Source of the DNA: Xenorhabdus japonica
GTDB taxonomy: Bacteria > Pseudomonadota > Gammaproteobacteria > Enterobacterales > Enterobacteriaceae
Direction of reading: 5' to 3'
DNA: 64,000 bases
Assembly: GCF_900115195.1 (NCBI RefSeq)
Contig: NZ_FOVO01000003.1
Span: 91,596 to 155,595, forward strand
Below the pieces are notes generated by a model. The model was not told where the DNA came from and ran no database searches. It saw only the letters and a program-made list of their open reading frames with translations. Below are positions 53,202 through 63,113 of the stretch, piece after piece. Within the stretch, counting starts at the first letter, position 1. Every line of letters starts with the position of its first letter. Position numbers and translations under genes: made by a program.

Positions 53202-56200
53202 ATGATCCCACGTATATCACAAGCCCCCTATGTCAGTGAACTGACACAGGATTATTTGACTGCACTGAAAGATACTGGCTTTACTGGAGACACAACCAGT
53301 AGCTATGCCGATAGGCTGGCTATGGCGACAGATAACAGTATTTATCAGCTGTTGCCACAAGCCGTTGTATTTCCACGCTCCAGTGCCGATGTTGCACTAT
53401 TGACAAGGGTAGCGGGAGAGAAACGTTTTAAGACTCTGACATTTACTCCACGTGGTGGGGGAACGGGTACGAATGGACAATCACTTAACAATGGCATTGT
53501 GGTGGATATGTCCCGCTATATGAATCGTATTCTGGAAATCAACCCAGAACAGGGATGGGTAAGAGTAGAAGCCGGTGTCATTAAAGATCAACTTAATCAA
53601 TATCTAAAACCTTTCGGTTATTTTTTCTCTCCAGAACTTTCAACCAGTAATCGTGCTACGTTGGGCGGTATGATCAATACAGATGCTTCCGGTCAGGGAT
53701 CACTGGTTTATGGTAAAACCTCGGATCACGTACTTGGTGTACGTGCTGTTTTATTAGGGGGGGAAATGTTAGATACCCGTCCTATGAGCACAGCATTGGC
53801 GGAATCGATTGCTCAAGAAGAGAGTGTTATTGGTCGTGTGTATAAAACGGTATTGGAACGTTGTCGTGAACAACGGGCATTGATCATTGAGAAATTCCCC
53901 AAAATCAATAGATTTCTGACCGGATACGATTTGCGCTATGTATTCAGCGACGATATGCAGTCTTTTGATCTCACTCGTATTTTAACGGGATCAGAAGGTA
54001 CTTTGGCCTTCATTACAGAAGCGACACTAGATATCACGCCGCTACCCAAAGTCAGGCGATTGGTGAATATCAAATATGACTCCTTTGATTCTGCCCTGCG
54101 CAACGCCCCTTTTATGGTGGAAGCCAAAGCGCTTTCAGTTGAGACAGTAGACTCTAAGGTACTAAATTTAGCGCGTGAAGATATCATCTGGCATTCAGTG
54201 AAAGAATTGATTACTGATGTACCTGATAAGGATATGCAAGGTCTGAATATTGTCGAGTTCAGTGGCAATAATGAACAAATAATTGATCAGCAATTACAAG
54301 AGCTTTGTTTGCGTCTTGATGAATTAATGGAAAAAAATCAGGCGGGAATTATTGGTTATCAGACGTGCCATGACTTGATGGATATTGAGCGTATTTATGC
54401 TATGCGGAAAAAATCCGTCGGATTATTAGGCAATAGCAAAGGTGCAGCTAAACCAATTCCATTTGTCGAGGATACGTGTGTACCTCCTCAGCATCTTGCG
54501 GATTATATCGTTGAATTTCGCCAGATTTTGGATAGCTATAAACTGAATTACGGGATGTTTGGGCATGTAGATGCAGGTGTTTTGCATGTGCGTCCTGCAT
54601 TGGATATGTGTGATCCTCAACAGGAAATCTTGATGAAACAGATTTCTGATGAAGTTGTTCATTTGACGGCCAAGTATGGCGGTTTGTTATGGGGAGAACA
54701 TGGGAAGGGGTTTAGAGCAGAGTATAGCCCTGCCTTTTTTGGTGAGGTTTTGTATGACGAGCTGCGTCGGATAAAAGCGGCATTTGATCCACTTAATCGA
54801 CTAAATCCGGGAAAAATTTGTCCACCAATTGGAATAGATGCTCCAATGATGAGAGTCGATGCAGCTAAACGCGGGACTTATGATCGTACTATTCCTGTCA
54901 ATGTAAGAGCTGCATTCCGCGGAGCTATGGAATGTAATGGTAATGGATTATGCTTCAATTTTGATGTTAGAAGCCCTATGTGCCCATCAATGAAAATCAG
55001 CCAGCATCGCATCCATTCTCCCAAAGGTAGAGCAACTTTGGTTAGAGAATGGTTGCGACTTTTGACAGAGCAAGGGGTTGAACCCAAGTTATTGGAACAT
55101 GGGCTGACTCAGGCGCGCCCAAGCCTGCGGGGTTTGATTGAAAAGACTCGCAATAGTTGGCAGGCGTGGCGAGGTGAATATGACTTTTCACATGAAGTCA
55201 AAGAGGCAATGTCAGGTTGTTTAGCCTGTAAAGCTTGTTCAACACAATGCCCGATCAAAATTGATGTACCTTCATTCCGCTCGCGCTTTTTAGCTCTGTA
55301 TCACAGCCGTTACCTGCGTCCATTGCACGATTACATTGTTGCCAGTGTTGAGCACAGTACGCCATTAATGGCAAAGGCGCCGCGAGTATTTAATTTTTTC
55401 CTGCAACAAGCATGGGTACAAAAAATCAGCCAGCATACCATTGGTATGGTTGATCTGCCGTTACTCTCCTATCCGACATTGCAACAGCAACTTACTGGCC
55501 ATTATGCAGCAAGGACAACGTTGGAACAGTTGGAAGGCTTATCGCCATTTCAGCGTGAGCAGCATGTGCTTATTGTTCAAGATCCTTTTACAAGTTATTA
55601 CGATGCGAAAGTAGTCACTGATTTTGTGCAATTGGCAGAAAAGTTGGGATATAAACCCGTCTTACTGCCATTCTCACCTAATGGAAAAGCACTGCATATC
55701 AAAGGATTCCTGAATCGATTTGCTAAAACGGCGGGTAAAACGGCTGATTTCCTTAATCGAATAGCACGTCTGAATATTCCCATGATAGGCGTCGATCCAG
55801 CGCTCGTTCTGTGTTATCGAGATGAATACAACGATATTCTCGGTGAACAGAGAGGCAGTTTTAAAGTTCAATTGGTGCATGAATGGCTAACCATCATCCT
55901 ATCGAAAAAAATGCCACAAAAGAAAAGCGACACTTCAATGTTCGGACATGATTGGTATCTACTGGGACACTGTACAGAAGTGACGGCATTACCTAATAGC
56001 GGTAAACAGTGGACTGATATCTTTCGCCATTTTGGCCATCAATTGAATAGTGTCAGTATTGGATGTTGCGGTATGGCAGGCACATATGGTCATGAAAAGA
56101 AAAATCTGGAGAGATCCATTGGTATTTATAAACTTTCATGGGCACCAGCACTGAAAAATCTATCTTTAGAATATTGTCTGAGCACAGGGTATTCATGCCG

Positions 56201-56273
56201 CAGTCAGGTGAAACGTATAGAAGGAAAGCCACTTAAACATCCATTACAAGCCTTATTGGAGATAATGCCGTGA
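53202..56273 (+). CDS. ydiJ: FAD/4Fe-4S D-2-hydroxyacid dehydrogenase YdiJ
   Basis: A 1023-residue fused enzyme. The N-terminal FAD-linked oxidase part (about 45-280) has PRGGGTGTNGQSLNNGIVVDMSRYM and the C-terminal FAD-oxidase region has GHVDAGVLHVRP and WGEHGKGFR. A ferredoxin-like domain (about 660-690) has the cluster motif CLACKACSTQCP. A C-terminal CCG-type domain includes GCCGMAGTYGHE. E. coli YdiJ is reported to oxidise D-2-hydroxyglutarate; substrate here is by homology. The end overlaps menI by four bases (GTGA). Confidence 0.93.
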   Translation: MIPRISQAPYVSELTQDYLTALKDTGFTGDTTSSYADRLAMATDNSIYQLLPQAVVFPRSSADVALLTRVAGEKRFKTLTFTPRGGGTGTNGQSLNNGIVVDMSRYMNRILEINPEQGWVRVEAGVIKDQLNQYLKPFGYFFSPELSTSNRATLGGMINTDASGQGSLVYGKTSDHVLGVRAVLLGGEMLDTRPMSTALAESIAQEESVIGRVYKTVLERCREQRALIIEKFPKINRFLTGYDLRYVFSDDMQSFDLTRILTGSEGTLAFITEATLDITPLPKVRRLVNIKYDSFDSALRNAPFMVEAKALSVETVDSKVLNLAREDIIWHSVKELITDVPDKDMQGLNIVEFSGNNEQIIDQQLQELCLRLDELMEKNQAGIIGYQTCHDLMDIERIYAMRKKSVGLLGNSKGAAKPIPFVEDTCVPPQHLADYIVEFRQILDSYKLNYGMFGHVDAGVLHVRPALDMCDPQQEILMKQISDEVVHLTAKYGGLLWGEHGKGFRAEYSPAFFGEVLYDELRRIKAAFDPLNRLNPGKICPPIGIDAPMMRVDAAKRGTYDRTIPVNVRAAFRGAMECNGNGLCFNFDVRSPMCPSMKISQHRIHSPKGRATLVREWLRLLTEQGVEPKLLEHGLTQARPSLRGLIEKTRNSWQAWRGEYDFSHEVKEAMSGCLACKACSTQCPIKIDVPSFRSRFLALYHSRYLRPLHDYIVASVEHSTPLMAKAPRVFNFFLQQAWVQKISQHTIGMVDLPLLSYPTLQQQLTGHYAARTTLEQLEGLSPFQREQHVLIVQDPFTSYYDAKVVTDFVQLAEKLGYKPVLLPFSPNGKALHIKGFLNRFAKTAGKTADFLNRIARLNIPMIGVDPALVLCYRDEYNDILGEQRGSFKVQLVHEWLTIILSKKMPQKKSDTSMFGHDWYLLGHCTEVTALPNSGKQWTDIFRHFGHQLNSVSIGCCGMAGTYGHEKKNLERSIGIYKLSWAPALKNLSLEYCLSTGYSCRSQVKRIEGKPLKHPLQALLEIMP

Positions 56274-56683
56274 TTTGGAAACGTAATATAGATGTGCATG
56301 CACTTAATCAATTTAATGATAAATCTATCGTAAAACATGTAGGGATCGAGTTTACTCAGATTGGTGATGATTTTATTGAAGGAATAATGCCAGTCGATCA
56401 ACGAACTAAACAACCATTCGGGATTCTGCATGGTGGGGCATCTGTAGTATTGGCTGAAACTCTCGGTTCATTTGCAGGTTATCTTTGTTCGGAAGGTGAT
56501 CAGAAAGTGGTGGGGGTAGAAATTAATGCGAACCACCTTAGATCTGTTCGTGAAGGTATGGTTAAAGGGATTTGTAAGCCCATCCATCTTGGTCGTTCAC
56601 ATCAAGTTTGGCAGATTGATATCTATAATGATCAAAAAGAACTATGCTGCACATCCCGCCTGACAACGGCAGTTTTGTCTTAG
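56270..56683 (+). CDS. menI: 1,4-dihydroxy-2-naphthoyl-CoA hydrolase (YdiI)
   Basis: A 137-residue hotdog-fold thioesterase that releases 1,4-dihydroxy-2-naphthoate in menaquinone synthesis. It has FGILHGGASVVLAETLGS with catalytic Glu63, as in E. coli, and GVEINANHLRSVREG. GTG start overlapping the ydiJ stop. In E. coli the suf operon follows; here the next gene is ldtE. Confidence 0.92.
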   Translation: MIWKRNIDVHALNQFNDKSIVKHVGIEFTQIGDDFIEGIMPVDQRTKQPFGILHGGASVVLAETLGSFAGYLCSEGDQKVVGVEINANHLRSVREGMVKGICKPIHLGRSHQVWQIDIYNDQKELCCTSRLTTAVLS

Positions 56684-56925
56684 TTTTATCCTTTTGTTTT
56701 ATCGTGCTTTTGTTCTTGCCAGTATTTTGCTGGCAGGAACAGCATTGCAATTTGAAGATTATTCAGTAGAAAACGTTAGAAAGTTTAGAATATGTTAGAA
56801 ATAGTCTACAAGAACTGAATCTTGTCAAGGTTTCTCTTTAATTGAATTGAATGATATAGAATACTTTTGCAAAGTAGGCTATTAATCAACCATAAACATT
56901 CAAGTATCATTTTCAGGAAGCACGT

Positions 56926-57861
56926 ATGAAGCGATTTTTAACTTTTGTCGGCATGTTCTTGATTGGCATGTTAACGTTCAGTGGAGTGACTAATATCGCC
57001 CATGCTATTGAATATCCATTGCCTCCTGCTAACAGTCGTCTGATTGGCGAAAATTCCATTTATACTGTGCCTGATGACGGGCTTTCGTTGGAATCCATTG
57101 CAGCCAAATACCAAATCGGTTTATTGGCGATGTTGGAAGCAAATCCAGGTATTGATCCTTATTTACCTGAATTTGGTACCGAGTTAATTATTCCATCACA
57201 GATGCTGCTTCCGGATACTCCCCGACAAGGAATTGTTATTAATCTAGCTGAACTTAGGCTCTATTATTTCCCTGAGGGAAAAAATTATGTCGTTGTGTAT
57301 CCTATTGGCATAGGTCAGCTTGGGCGCGATACGCCAATCATGACAACATCAGTTAGTCAGTTAATCAAGAATCCAACATGGACACCAACCGCTAATATTC
57401 GCAAGGATTACGCCAGTAGAGGAATTATTTTACCTGATGTGGTTCCCGCAGGTCCGGATAACCCAATGGGGGATTTTGCCTTACGTTTGTCCGCTGGGCG
57501 TGGTGAATATCTGATCCATGGTACCAATGCCAATTTTGGCATTGGTATGCGTATTAGTTCAGGATGTATTCGTTTGCGACCTGATGATATTGAGGATTTG
57601 TTTCGAATGGTTCCACGAGGAACGCGAGTTCAGATCATTAATGAACCTGTGAAATATGCAATAGAGCTAGATGGTAAGCGCTATGTGGAAGTTCATCAGC
57701 CACTTTCTAATAAAGAGACAGATAATCCACAGATGATGCCGATCCTACGCTCTGAAGGCTTAATGAAATTTATTGATAATCGTGGAACAGATGAGGTTCT
57801 TGTTGACCAAGCTATTATTCGTCGATCAGGAATGCCGGTGCAGGTGAATACCGGGCTATAA
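56926..57861 (+). CDS. ldtE: L,D-transpeptidase (LdtE/YnhG type)
   Basis: A 311-residue periplasmic enzyme with a signal peptide (1 to about 27, ending AHA), a LysM-like domain (about 45-92) and a YkuD catalytic domain with His198 (YLIHGTN) and Cys214 (ISSGCIRL). E. coli LdtE forms 3-3 cross-links in peptidoglycan. Position beside lpp also fits LdtE rather than the Lpp-attaching LdtA/B/C; the reaction here is inferred. The C-terminus is about 20 residues shorter than in E. coli. AGGAAG precedes the ATG. Confidence 0.9.
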   Translation: MKRFLTFVGMFLIGMLTFSGVTNIAHAIEYPLPPANSRLIGENSIYTVPDDGLSLESIAAKYQIGLLAMLEANPGIDPYLPEFGTELIIPSQMLLPDTPRQGIVINLAELRLYYFPEGKNYVVVYPIGIGQLGRDTPIMTTSVSQLIKNPTWTPTANIRKDYASRGIILPDVVPAGPDNPMGDFALRLSAGRGEYLIHGTNANFGIGMRISSGCIRLRPDDIEDLFRMVPRGTRVQIINEPVKYAIELDGKRYVEVHQPLSNKETDNPQMMPILRSEGLMKFIDNRGTDEVLVDQAIIRRSGMPVQVNTGL

Positions 57862-57939
57862 AGTACCATCATTACATCAACCAGAACCAATCTATCAGCC
57901 TGAATTCTAAGATATTTTAAGTTTTATAGAGGATGGCGG

Positions 57940-57976
57940 AAATAAATGGCGTACGATGGTACACCATTTATTTTTT
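57940..57976. terminator. Bidirectional terminator between ldtE and lpp
   Basis: AAATAAATGG...CCATTTATTT with inner GTAC pairs; a long stem followed by T-rich sequence on both strands. It lies 79 bases past ldtE and 16 bases past lpp. Confidence 0.75.
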
Positions 57977-57991
57977 CTATCTACCACAAGA

Positions 57992-58228
57992 TTATTTCTT
58001 GTATGAACGAACTTGGTTATTAAGACGCTGATTTGCACGAGTGGCTTCATCTTTGGCTGATTGTACATCAGAACGAATAGAACTGAGGTCACTGCTCAAC
58101 CGGTCAACTTTAGAACCGAGAGTTTGAACCTGAGAGGCAAGTTGTTCAACTTTAGTCGCGCTAGAACAACCCGCTAACAGAGTAGAAGCCAGAATTACTG
58201 CACCAAATACAACTTTAGGACGATTCAT
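57992..58228 (-). CDS. lpp: Major outer-membrane (Braun) lipoprotein
   Basis: A 78-residue lipoprotein, the E. coli length. The signal peptide ends with lipobox LLAGC (Cys21), then heptad-repeat coiled coil ([22 protein letters not shown]) forming the trimer, and C-terminal Lys78, which is linked to peptidoglycan. The ATG at 58228 is set by AGAGGG 7 bases upstream; a GTG immediately before it is ignored. The 5' leader closely resembles the E. coli lpp leader. Confidence 0.96.
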   Translation of the reverse strand: MNRPKVVFGAVILASTLLAGCSSATKVEQLASQVQTLGSKVDRLSSDLSSIRSDVQSAKDEATRANQRLNNQVRSYKK

Positions 58229-58272
58229 CACATTACCCTCTAGATTAAGTTAATTTCCAAGTAGCTATCTAA

Positions 58273-58278
58273 GTATTA
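58273..58278 (-). promoter_or_regulatory. lpp promoter -10 element
   Basis: On the minus strand TGTGTAATACTTAGATAGCT then ACTTGGAAATTAACTTAATC and TAGAGGG closely resemble the E. coli lpp promoter and leader. TAATAC is the -10 box. Confidence 0.7.
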
Positions 58279-58693
58279 CACAAACTATTTTAGAAAGAGA
58301 ATTAATTTTTGCCACGAAAAAAATTTCGCCGTTCTTTATCTCAAAATAAGGTAATAAGTATTGGTTATCAACAATAAAATGGTAGTCGAATGGGGCATTT
58401 AACCAGAATAGATCCAATTGCTGTATGATGTGTATTCCATGTTTATTTTTTCATTATAATAAGAAACAGTGTAATTTATTTAGTTATTTTAATGATAAAA
58501 GAATGATTTAATTAATATTGCTGAATTGATGCGGATTATTTTTATATGAAGAATCCCTTGCTATAAACGCAAGTGGGCGAAAATAGTAAAGTATTTTTTG
58601 TGCTGAGAAGTACCATAAAGAGCGACAGAACAAATTATTTCCAGTTATTGGGTTGTTATTCTAAAAGTTATGATTTATTTCATAGAGGGAGAT

Positions 58694-58786
58694 ATGTTGA
58701 ATGTAGCTATACATAATTATTTGCAAGTTGCAGGAAAGGAATTCGGTCGCAAAGTTCACCATGACATTGATAGTGGCATATCATAG
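58694..58786 (+). CDS. Possible 30-residue small protein between lpp and pykF
   Basis: ATG at 58694 has GAGGGAG 4-5 bases upstream and the ORF encodes 30 residues starting MLNVAIHNYLQVAGKEFGRK and ending with HHDIDSGIS. A strong terminator starts at the base after the stop codon. A weak promoter (TTGGGT, 15 bases, TATGAT) may lie upstream. I do not recognise the sequence. It may be a real small protein or an sRNA with a chance ORF. The rest of the 58232-58889 gap holds the lpp promoter and a small hairpin CTTGC/GCAAG near 58557. Confidence 0.4.
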   Translation: MLNVAIHNYLQVAGKEFGRKVHHDIDSGIS

Positions 58787-58837
58787 AATAATAAAAAGCC
58801 CACATTTGAATAATACAAAAGTGGGCTTTTTATTATT
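58787..58837. terminator. Strong bidirectional terminator
   Basis: AATAATAAAAAGCCCAC and GTGGGCTTTTTATTATT form a 17-bp stem with U-tracts on both strands. It can end pykF on the minus strand and the small ORF transcript on the plus strand. Confidence 0.88.
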
Positions 58838-58889
58838 GACAGTATTGGCAAAAATTCTGGCAGTGCTGTCGCTTATGATTTATTTAATC

Positions 58890-60299
58890 TTATAACACAT
58901 GGACAGAAGAAGTGTTTGTTGTGCCACTTGATACTAATGCACCGGATACCATAACCACAACATCCCCTTTGTGTGCCATACCACTTGCCAATGCAGCTTC
59001 TTTACCAATACGGTAAAAATCATCGGTAGAAGCGATTTCTTTGACAACCTGAGTGGATACCCCTTTGACCAACAGCAATTGACGTGCAGTGATTTCATTA
59101 GTCGTCAAAGCAAGAATTGAGGCGTTAGGGAAATACTTGCGAATAGATCTTGCAGATTTACCACCATAAGTCGCCACGACGATCAATGGAGCTTCCAGCT
59201 TTTCTGCAATTTCAACAGCACCACGGCAGACTGCTTCAGTAACGCGTAGTTTCTGTGCTTTGGTATTTTCAATTCGGCTGCTCATGACGCGATCTGTACG
59301 TGCACAGATTGTTGCCATGATGGAAACGGCTTCGATAGGATATTTTCCTTTAGCACTTTCACCGGAAAGCATCACTGCATCTGTACCGTCTAAAATGGCG
59401 TTGGCAACGTCACCCGCTTCGGCGCGGGTAGGGCGTGGGTTTTTGATCATTGAATCTAGCATTTGGGTTGCAGTGATAACAACTTTACGAGCTGCATTAC
59501 ATTTTTCGATCATCATTTTTTGCGCGAAGATAACTTCTTCTACTGGGATTTCAACACCCAGATCACCACGGGCAACCATGATACCGTCAGACGCTTTGAG
59601 AATTTCATCGAAATTGTTCAGGCCTTCCTGATTTTCGATTTTGGAAATAATTTGGATATGTTCACCACCATGAGCTTTCAGGTGCTCACGGATTTCCTGT
59701 ACATCGGAGCGTTTACGGATAAAAGAAGCTGCGATGAAATCTACACCTTGCTCACAACCGAAGATCAAATCTTGTTTATCTTTCTCTGCCAGTGCAGGTA
59801 AGTTAATGGAAACATTTGGCAGGTTAACGCCTTTGTTTTCACCCAAATCACCATTGTTCAATACTTCACAGATGACTTCAGTCGCGGTAATTTCTTTAAC
59901 TGTCATGGCAATCAAACCATCATCAACCAATACAGTATTTCCTGGTTCCAGATCTTCTGGCAGTCCGGCATAAGTTACAGCGACACGATCTCGATTGCCG
60001 ATAACGGATTTATCTGTTGTAAAGGTGAAAGTTTGGCCCGCAGTGAGGGAGACATCATTACCATCTTCCAGTTTTATGGTACGGATTTCAGGGCCTTTAG
60101 TATCCAGCAAGATTGCTGCTTTTTTGCCAGTTTTCGCCCCGACCGCGCGGATGTTTTTAATGCGCTGACCATGCTCTTCATAGTCACCGTGAGAAAAGTT
60201 CAGGCGCATCACATTCATGCCTGCATTAAGCAGCTCAGTCAATTTCTCTTCAGATTCTGTTTTTGGCCCGATAGTACAAACAATTTTAGTTTTTTTCAT
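58890..60299 (-). CDS. pykF: Pyruvate kinase I
   Basis: A 469-residue glycolytic enzyme converting phosphoenolpyruvate and ADP to pyruvate and ATP. It starts [16 protein letters not shown] and contains [25 protein letters not shown], the active-site [12 protein letters not shown] and ATQMLDSMI, and the C-terminal allosteric domain. Type I (fructose-1,6-bisphosphate activated) by overall similarity to PykF; a single residue shorter than E. coli. Adjacent to lpp, as in E. coli. Confidence 0.96.
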   Translation of the reverse strand: MKKTKIVCTIGPKTESEEKLTELLNAGMNVMRLNFSHGDYEEHGQRIKNIRAVGAKTGKKAAILLDTKGPEIRTIKLEDGNDVSLTAGQTFTFTTDKSVIGNRDRVAVTYAGLPEDLEPGNTVLVDDGLIAMTVKEITATEVICEVLNNGDLGENKGVNLPNVSINLPALAEKDKQDLIFGCEQGVDFIAASFIRKRSDVQEIREHLKAHGGEHIQIISKIENQEGLNNFDEILKASDGIMVARGDLGVEIPVEEVIFAQKMMIEKCNAARKVVITATQMLDSMIKNPRPTRAEAGDVANAILDGTDAVMLSGESAKGKYPIEAVSIMATICARTDRVMSSRIENTKAQKLRVTEAVCRGAVEIAEKLEAPLIVVATYGGKSARSIRKYFPNASILALTTNEITARQLLLVKGVSTQVVKEIASTDDFYRIGKEAALASGMAHKGDVVVMVSGALVSSGTTNTSSVHVL

Positions 60300-60809
60300 G
60301 ACAATCTATCTACTGGTTTTAATGGATTAAAAAGTGAATCGCTAACCATTGGTATTTATGCTGGCATCATCTGATGTTATAAGTTGCGCAACATAATGGA
60401 AAATGAATAGCAATAGAAAACGGATAGCAGAAAGTGTCAAATGGCTTTTCAGCGTGAAGTCAGGCATGTGTAGATCTGTAGATTTAGTTTGACTCATCAT
60501 CTGTAATTTTTTCTGAATTCAGTAAATCAATTTGCTGAAACCATTCAACTTATGACATAAGCGTATTATAGAGACTAATTTCTGTGAAATGAATCAAAAA
60601 ATGGTTCCTGAAAAGATTTACGTACAGAAAGGAAGAAATAATCTGACTTCATGTTAAAGAAATCAGGGGGTTGTTGCGCAAACGGAATGTAATTGAATTT
60701 TTAGTATGCAGAAGGTTGGGTGACAATTAGTTCACGGCTACAGGGTTTATCAGAATACGAAAATTGGAAATTGAGGGAAACAATATAAGAGAAAATTATG
60801 AATTAGATA
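60300..60809. other. pykF upstream region
   Basis: About 510 bases between pykF and the tRNA genes with no credible gene. It should carry the pykF promoter; a partial Cra half-site (TGAATCG near 60333) is seen but not a full operator. Confidence 0.45.
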
Positions 60810-60886
60810 TGGTGCGTCCGAGTGGACTCGAACCACCGACCCCCACCATGTCAAGGTGGTGCTCTAACCAACTGAGCTACGGACGC
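60810..60886 (-). tRNA. valW: tRNA-Val(GAC), copy 2
   Basis: The 77-nt minus-strand sequence folds as a full cloverleaf: acceptor GCGTCCG/CGGACGC, D-arm GCTC/GAGC, anticodon stem CCACC/GGTGG with loop TTGACAT (anticodon GAC, valine), T-arm GGTGG-TTCGAGT-CCACT, and encoded CCA. E. coli has a matching valV-valW pair beside mdtK; which copy gets which name is arbitrary. Confidence 0.97.
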
Positions 60887-60919
60887 ACATAAAATTACTT
60901 TTTTTGTCAACCGAATATT

Positions 60920-60996
60920 TGGTGCGTCCGAGTGGACTCGAACCACCGACCCCCACCATGTCAAGGTGGTGCTCTAACCAACTGAGCTACGGACGC
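60920..60996 (-). tRNA. valV: tRNA-Val(GAC), copy 1
   Basis: Identical 77-nt sequence, 110 bases from the other copy, transcribed first. The 33-base spacer between the two is AT-rich. The promoter just upstream should drive both. Confidence 0.97.
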
Positions 60997-61029
60997 AATC
61001 TAAATTTCCGCGGCTAACAACGGGGACGA

Positions 61030-61058
61030 ATATTAACGGGAGCAGAGCTTTCTGGCAA
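61030..61058 (-). promoter_or_regulatory. tRNA-Val promoter
   Basis: On the minus strand TTGCCA, a 17-base spacer, then TAATAT, followed by a GC-rich discriminator (TCGTCCCCG) typical of stringently controlled stable RNA promoters. Transcription would start near 61023. Confidence 0.75.
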
Positions 61059-61166
61059 GGGGAAAAATGCAAATTCTTGTTTAATTGCTCGCAATTACAT
61101 CTTTTAGTGTGAATTTGCAGCTTTTACCCCTTGAGTTGATAACTTAACGCACTGAAATATATTGAA

Positions 61167-62549
61167 TTAGTGACTCGAACGTTTCAGAACATAATGAGCT
61201 GGCTGCTTTTGTGTCCATAGAATACGGTAACCCATCATGAATGCTGCCGCAGTTAAACCAATAATGAATCCAATCCAGAACCCCTGTGGCCCCATCGGTT
61301 GAGTTACATAATCAGTTAACGCCAGAATATAGCCACTAGGCAGCCCTAAGAGCCAATAAGCAATAAAAGTGATAAAGAAAATAGAACGTGTATCTTTGTA
61401 CCCACGCAATACCCCCGATCCAATGACCTGAACCGCATCAGAAAGCTGATAAATAGCAGCAAATAGCATCAAGTGAGAGGCGAGAATAACGACTTCAGCG
61501 TTATCGTTATACATGAATGCAATGCGTTCGCGTAACAGTATTGTGAAGGTCGCAGTTATACAGGCAATCATTAAGCCAACAATAAGGCCCGTATAAGCGG
61601 ATATTTTGGCACCTTCAGTTGATTGTTGGCCTAAGTTATAACCGACACGAATAGTTGCAGCGATCCCCAATGATAGCGGGAACATAAACATCATGGAGCT
61701 GAAATTGAGTGATATCTGGTGTCCTGCAACGGCGACTACACCAAGTGGAGAAACCAATAATGAGACAACAGCAAACAGCGTAACTTCAAAGAACATTGCC
61801 AAAGCGATTGGTAAGCCAAGCAGTGCAATACGTTTTTGCGTATTCCATTCAGGGCCTGCAAAATTATTAAATGTTTGGATATCCTTTTGAGAAGGAGAGT
61901 GTTTCACATATACAAGCAGCAACAGGAACATAACCCAGTAAACCGCTGCGGTTGCGACACCACAGCCTACACCGCCCAATGCAGGCGCACCAGATTTACC
62001 GTAAATGAAAATATAGTTAACGGGGATATTGACCAGTAACCCGGCAATGCCGATTATCATTGCTGGTTTAGTTTTCGATAACCCTTCACATTGACCGCGT
62101 AAGACTTGATAGAACAAATAACCTGGCGCTCCCCACATGATGGCGTGGATAAAGTCCGTAGCTTTTTGTGCCAATACAGGATCGACATTATGCTGTGCTT
62201 CTATAATAAATTGGCTGTTATACAATACTGTAATGACCAATATAGAAAGGAAGGCTGCAAGCCAGAATCCTTGTTGGATTTGACCGGCAACATTTTTTCT
62301 CTGACCAGATCCATTCATGTGTGCCACGATGGGTGTCAAAGCGAGCAATAAGCCTTGACCAAACAGAATGGTTGGCAGCCAGATTGATGTGCCAACGGCA
62401 ACAGCTGACATCTCAACAGCGCCGGCTTTACCAGCCATGACTGTATCGACGAACCCCATCGCAGTTTGTGAAAACTGTGCAATAACGACGGGGATACCTA
62501 AAGCGAGCAAACTACGCGCTTCATTTAAATATTTCTGCACGTACGACAC
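61167..62549 (-). CDS. mdtK: MATE multidrug efflux pump MdtK/NorM
   Basis: A 460-residue protein with 12 predicted membrane helices of the MATE family. Motifs include the N-terminal [40 protein letters not shown], and [25 protein letters not shown] in the second half. It exports cationic drugs by Na+ or H+ antiport. It lies next to tRNA-Val genes, as in E. coli. Confidence 0.94.
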   Translation of the reverse strand: MSYVQKYLNEARSLLALGIPVVIAQFSQTAMGFVDTVMAGKAGAVEMSAVAVGTSIWLPTILFGQGLLLALTPIVAHMNGSGQRKNVAGQIQQGFWLAAFLSILVITVLYNSQFIIEAQHNVDPVLAQKATDFIHAIMWGAPGYLFYQVLRGQCEGLSKTKPAMIIGIAGLLVNIPVNYIFIYGKSGAPALGGVGCGVATAAVYWVMFLLLLVYVKHSPSQKDIQTFNNFAGPEWNTQKRIALLGLPIALAMFFEVTLFAVVSLLVSPLGVVAVAGHQISLNFSSMMFMFPLSLGIAATIRVGYNLGQQSTEGAKISAYTGLIVGLMIACITATFTILLRERIAFMYNDNAEVVILASHLMLFAAIYQLSDAVQVIGSGVLRGYKDTRSIFFITFIAYWLLGLPSGYILALTDYVTQPMGPQGFWIGFIIGLTAAAFMMGYRILWTQKQPAHYVLKRSSH

Positions 62550-62680
62550 CTTTTTTGATTGAAAATTAACGAGGAAAACAAGGAATATTTTTTGCGAGTA
62601 AACGATGTTATTAGAAAATATATCGCTTATAAGCTTCTATATTGTATAGAAATCACTATACTATAAATCAATAACTTACA

Positions 62681-62727
62681 GCTATTGAGGGTGCTATTGA
62701 GGGTGCTATTGAGGGTGCTATAGGGGT
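62681..62727. repeat. 12-bp tandem repeat
   Basis: GCTATTGAGGGT occurs three times perfectly (62681-62716), followed by a shortened copy GCTATAGGGGT. It lies about 130 bases upstream of mdtK and 65 bases past the stop of the PrtN-family gene. Confidence 0.93.
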
Positions 62728-62793
62728 GCTCTCTACTTCAATAGGTTAAAAGGTATATCAATTAACGTGAGTGATTGTATCGGCAATTTCCAT

Positions 62794-63045
62794 TTATTGC
62801 ATTCTTTTGATCTCCAGTATGGCTTCCTCTCTTTGTTTATCTATGTAACTAGCCAAATTTTGAACATGAACGATTCTTGGTGATTTTTGGCTATCGTTCA
62901 TTTTGTACGTCGGGATTTTTAGTTTACCCTCGTTAGCCTTACGTTCTGCTGTTGTTGGGCTTAACTTAAGGTATTTCTCGGCTATCGCTGACAATGGTAT
63001 TTGCGACGTTTCAAACTCTGCCATTAATAAGAATGTTGTATTCAT
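62794..63045 (-). CDS. PrtN-family (pyocin activator) regulator
   Basis: An 83-residue protein (from the ATG at 63045; an in-frame ATG at 63051 lies too close to AAGGG). It matches the pyocin activator PrtN family: MNTTFLLMAEF at the start, IPLSAIAEKYLKLSP, then KIPTYKM..SQKSPRIVHVQNLASYIDKQREEAI. PrtN activates R/F-pyocin genes in Pseudomonas; homologues in enterobacteria occur by prophages and bacteriocin islands. No prophage gene is visible nearby, so its target is unknown. Confidence 0.75.
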   Translation of the reverse strand: MNTTFLLMAEFETSQIPLSAIAEKYLKLSPTTAERKANEGKLKIPTYKMNDSQKSPRIVHVQNLASYIDKQREEAILEIKRMQ

Positions 63046-63113
63046 TTTCATTTCCCTTTTCCTTTCTGATACCCGTTCAACAGAATCATCTTCGCCACCA
63101 TTGCCGGTGTTGC

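Noticed and set aside
60325..60345. Cra operator in front of pykF
   Set aside because: Only a half-site TGAATCG is seen, without the second half.
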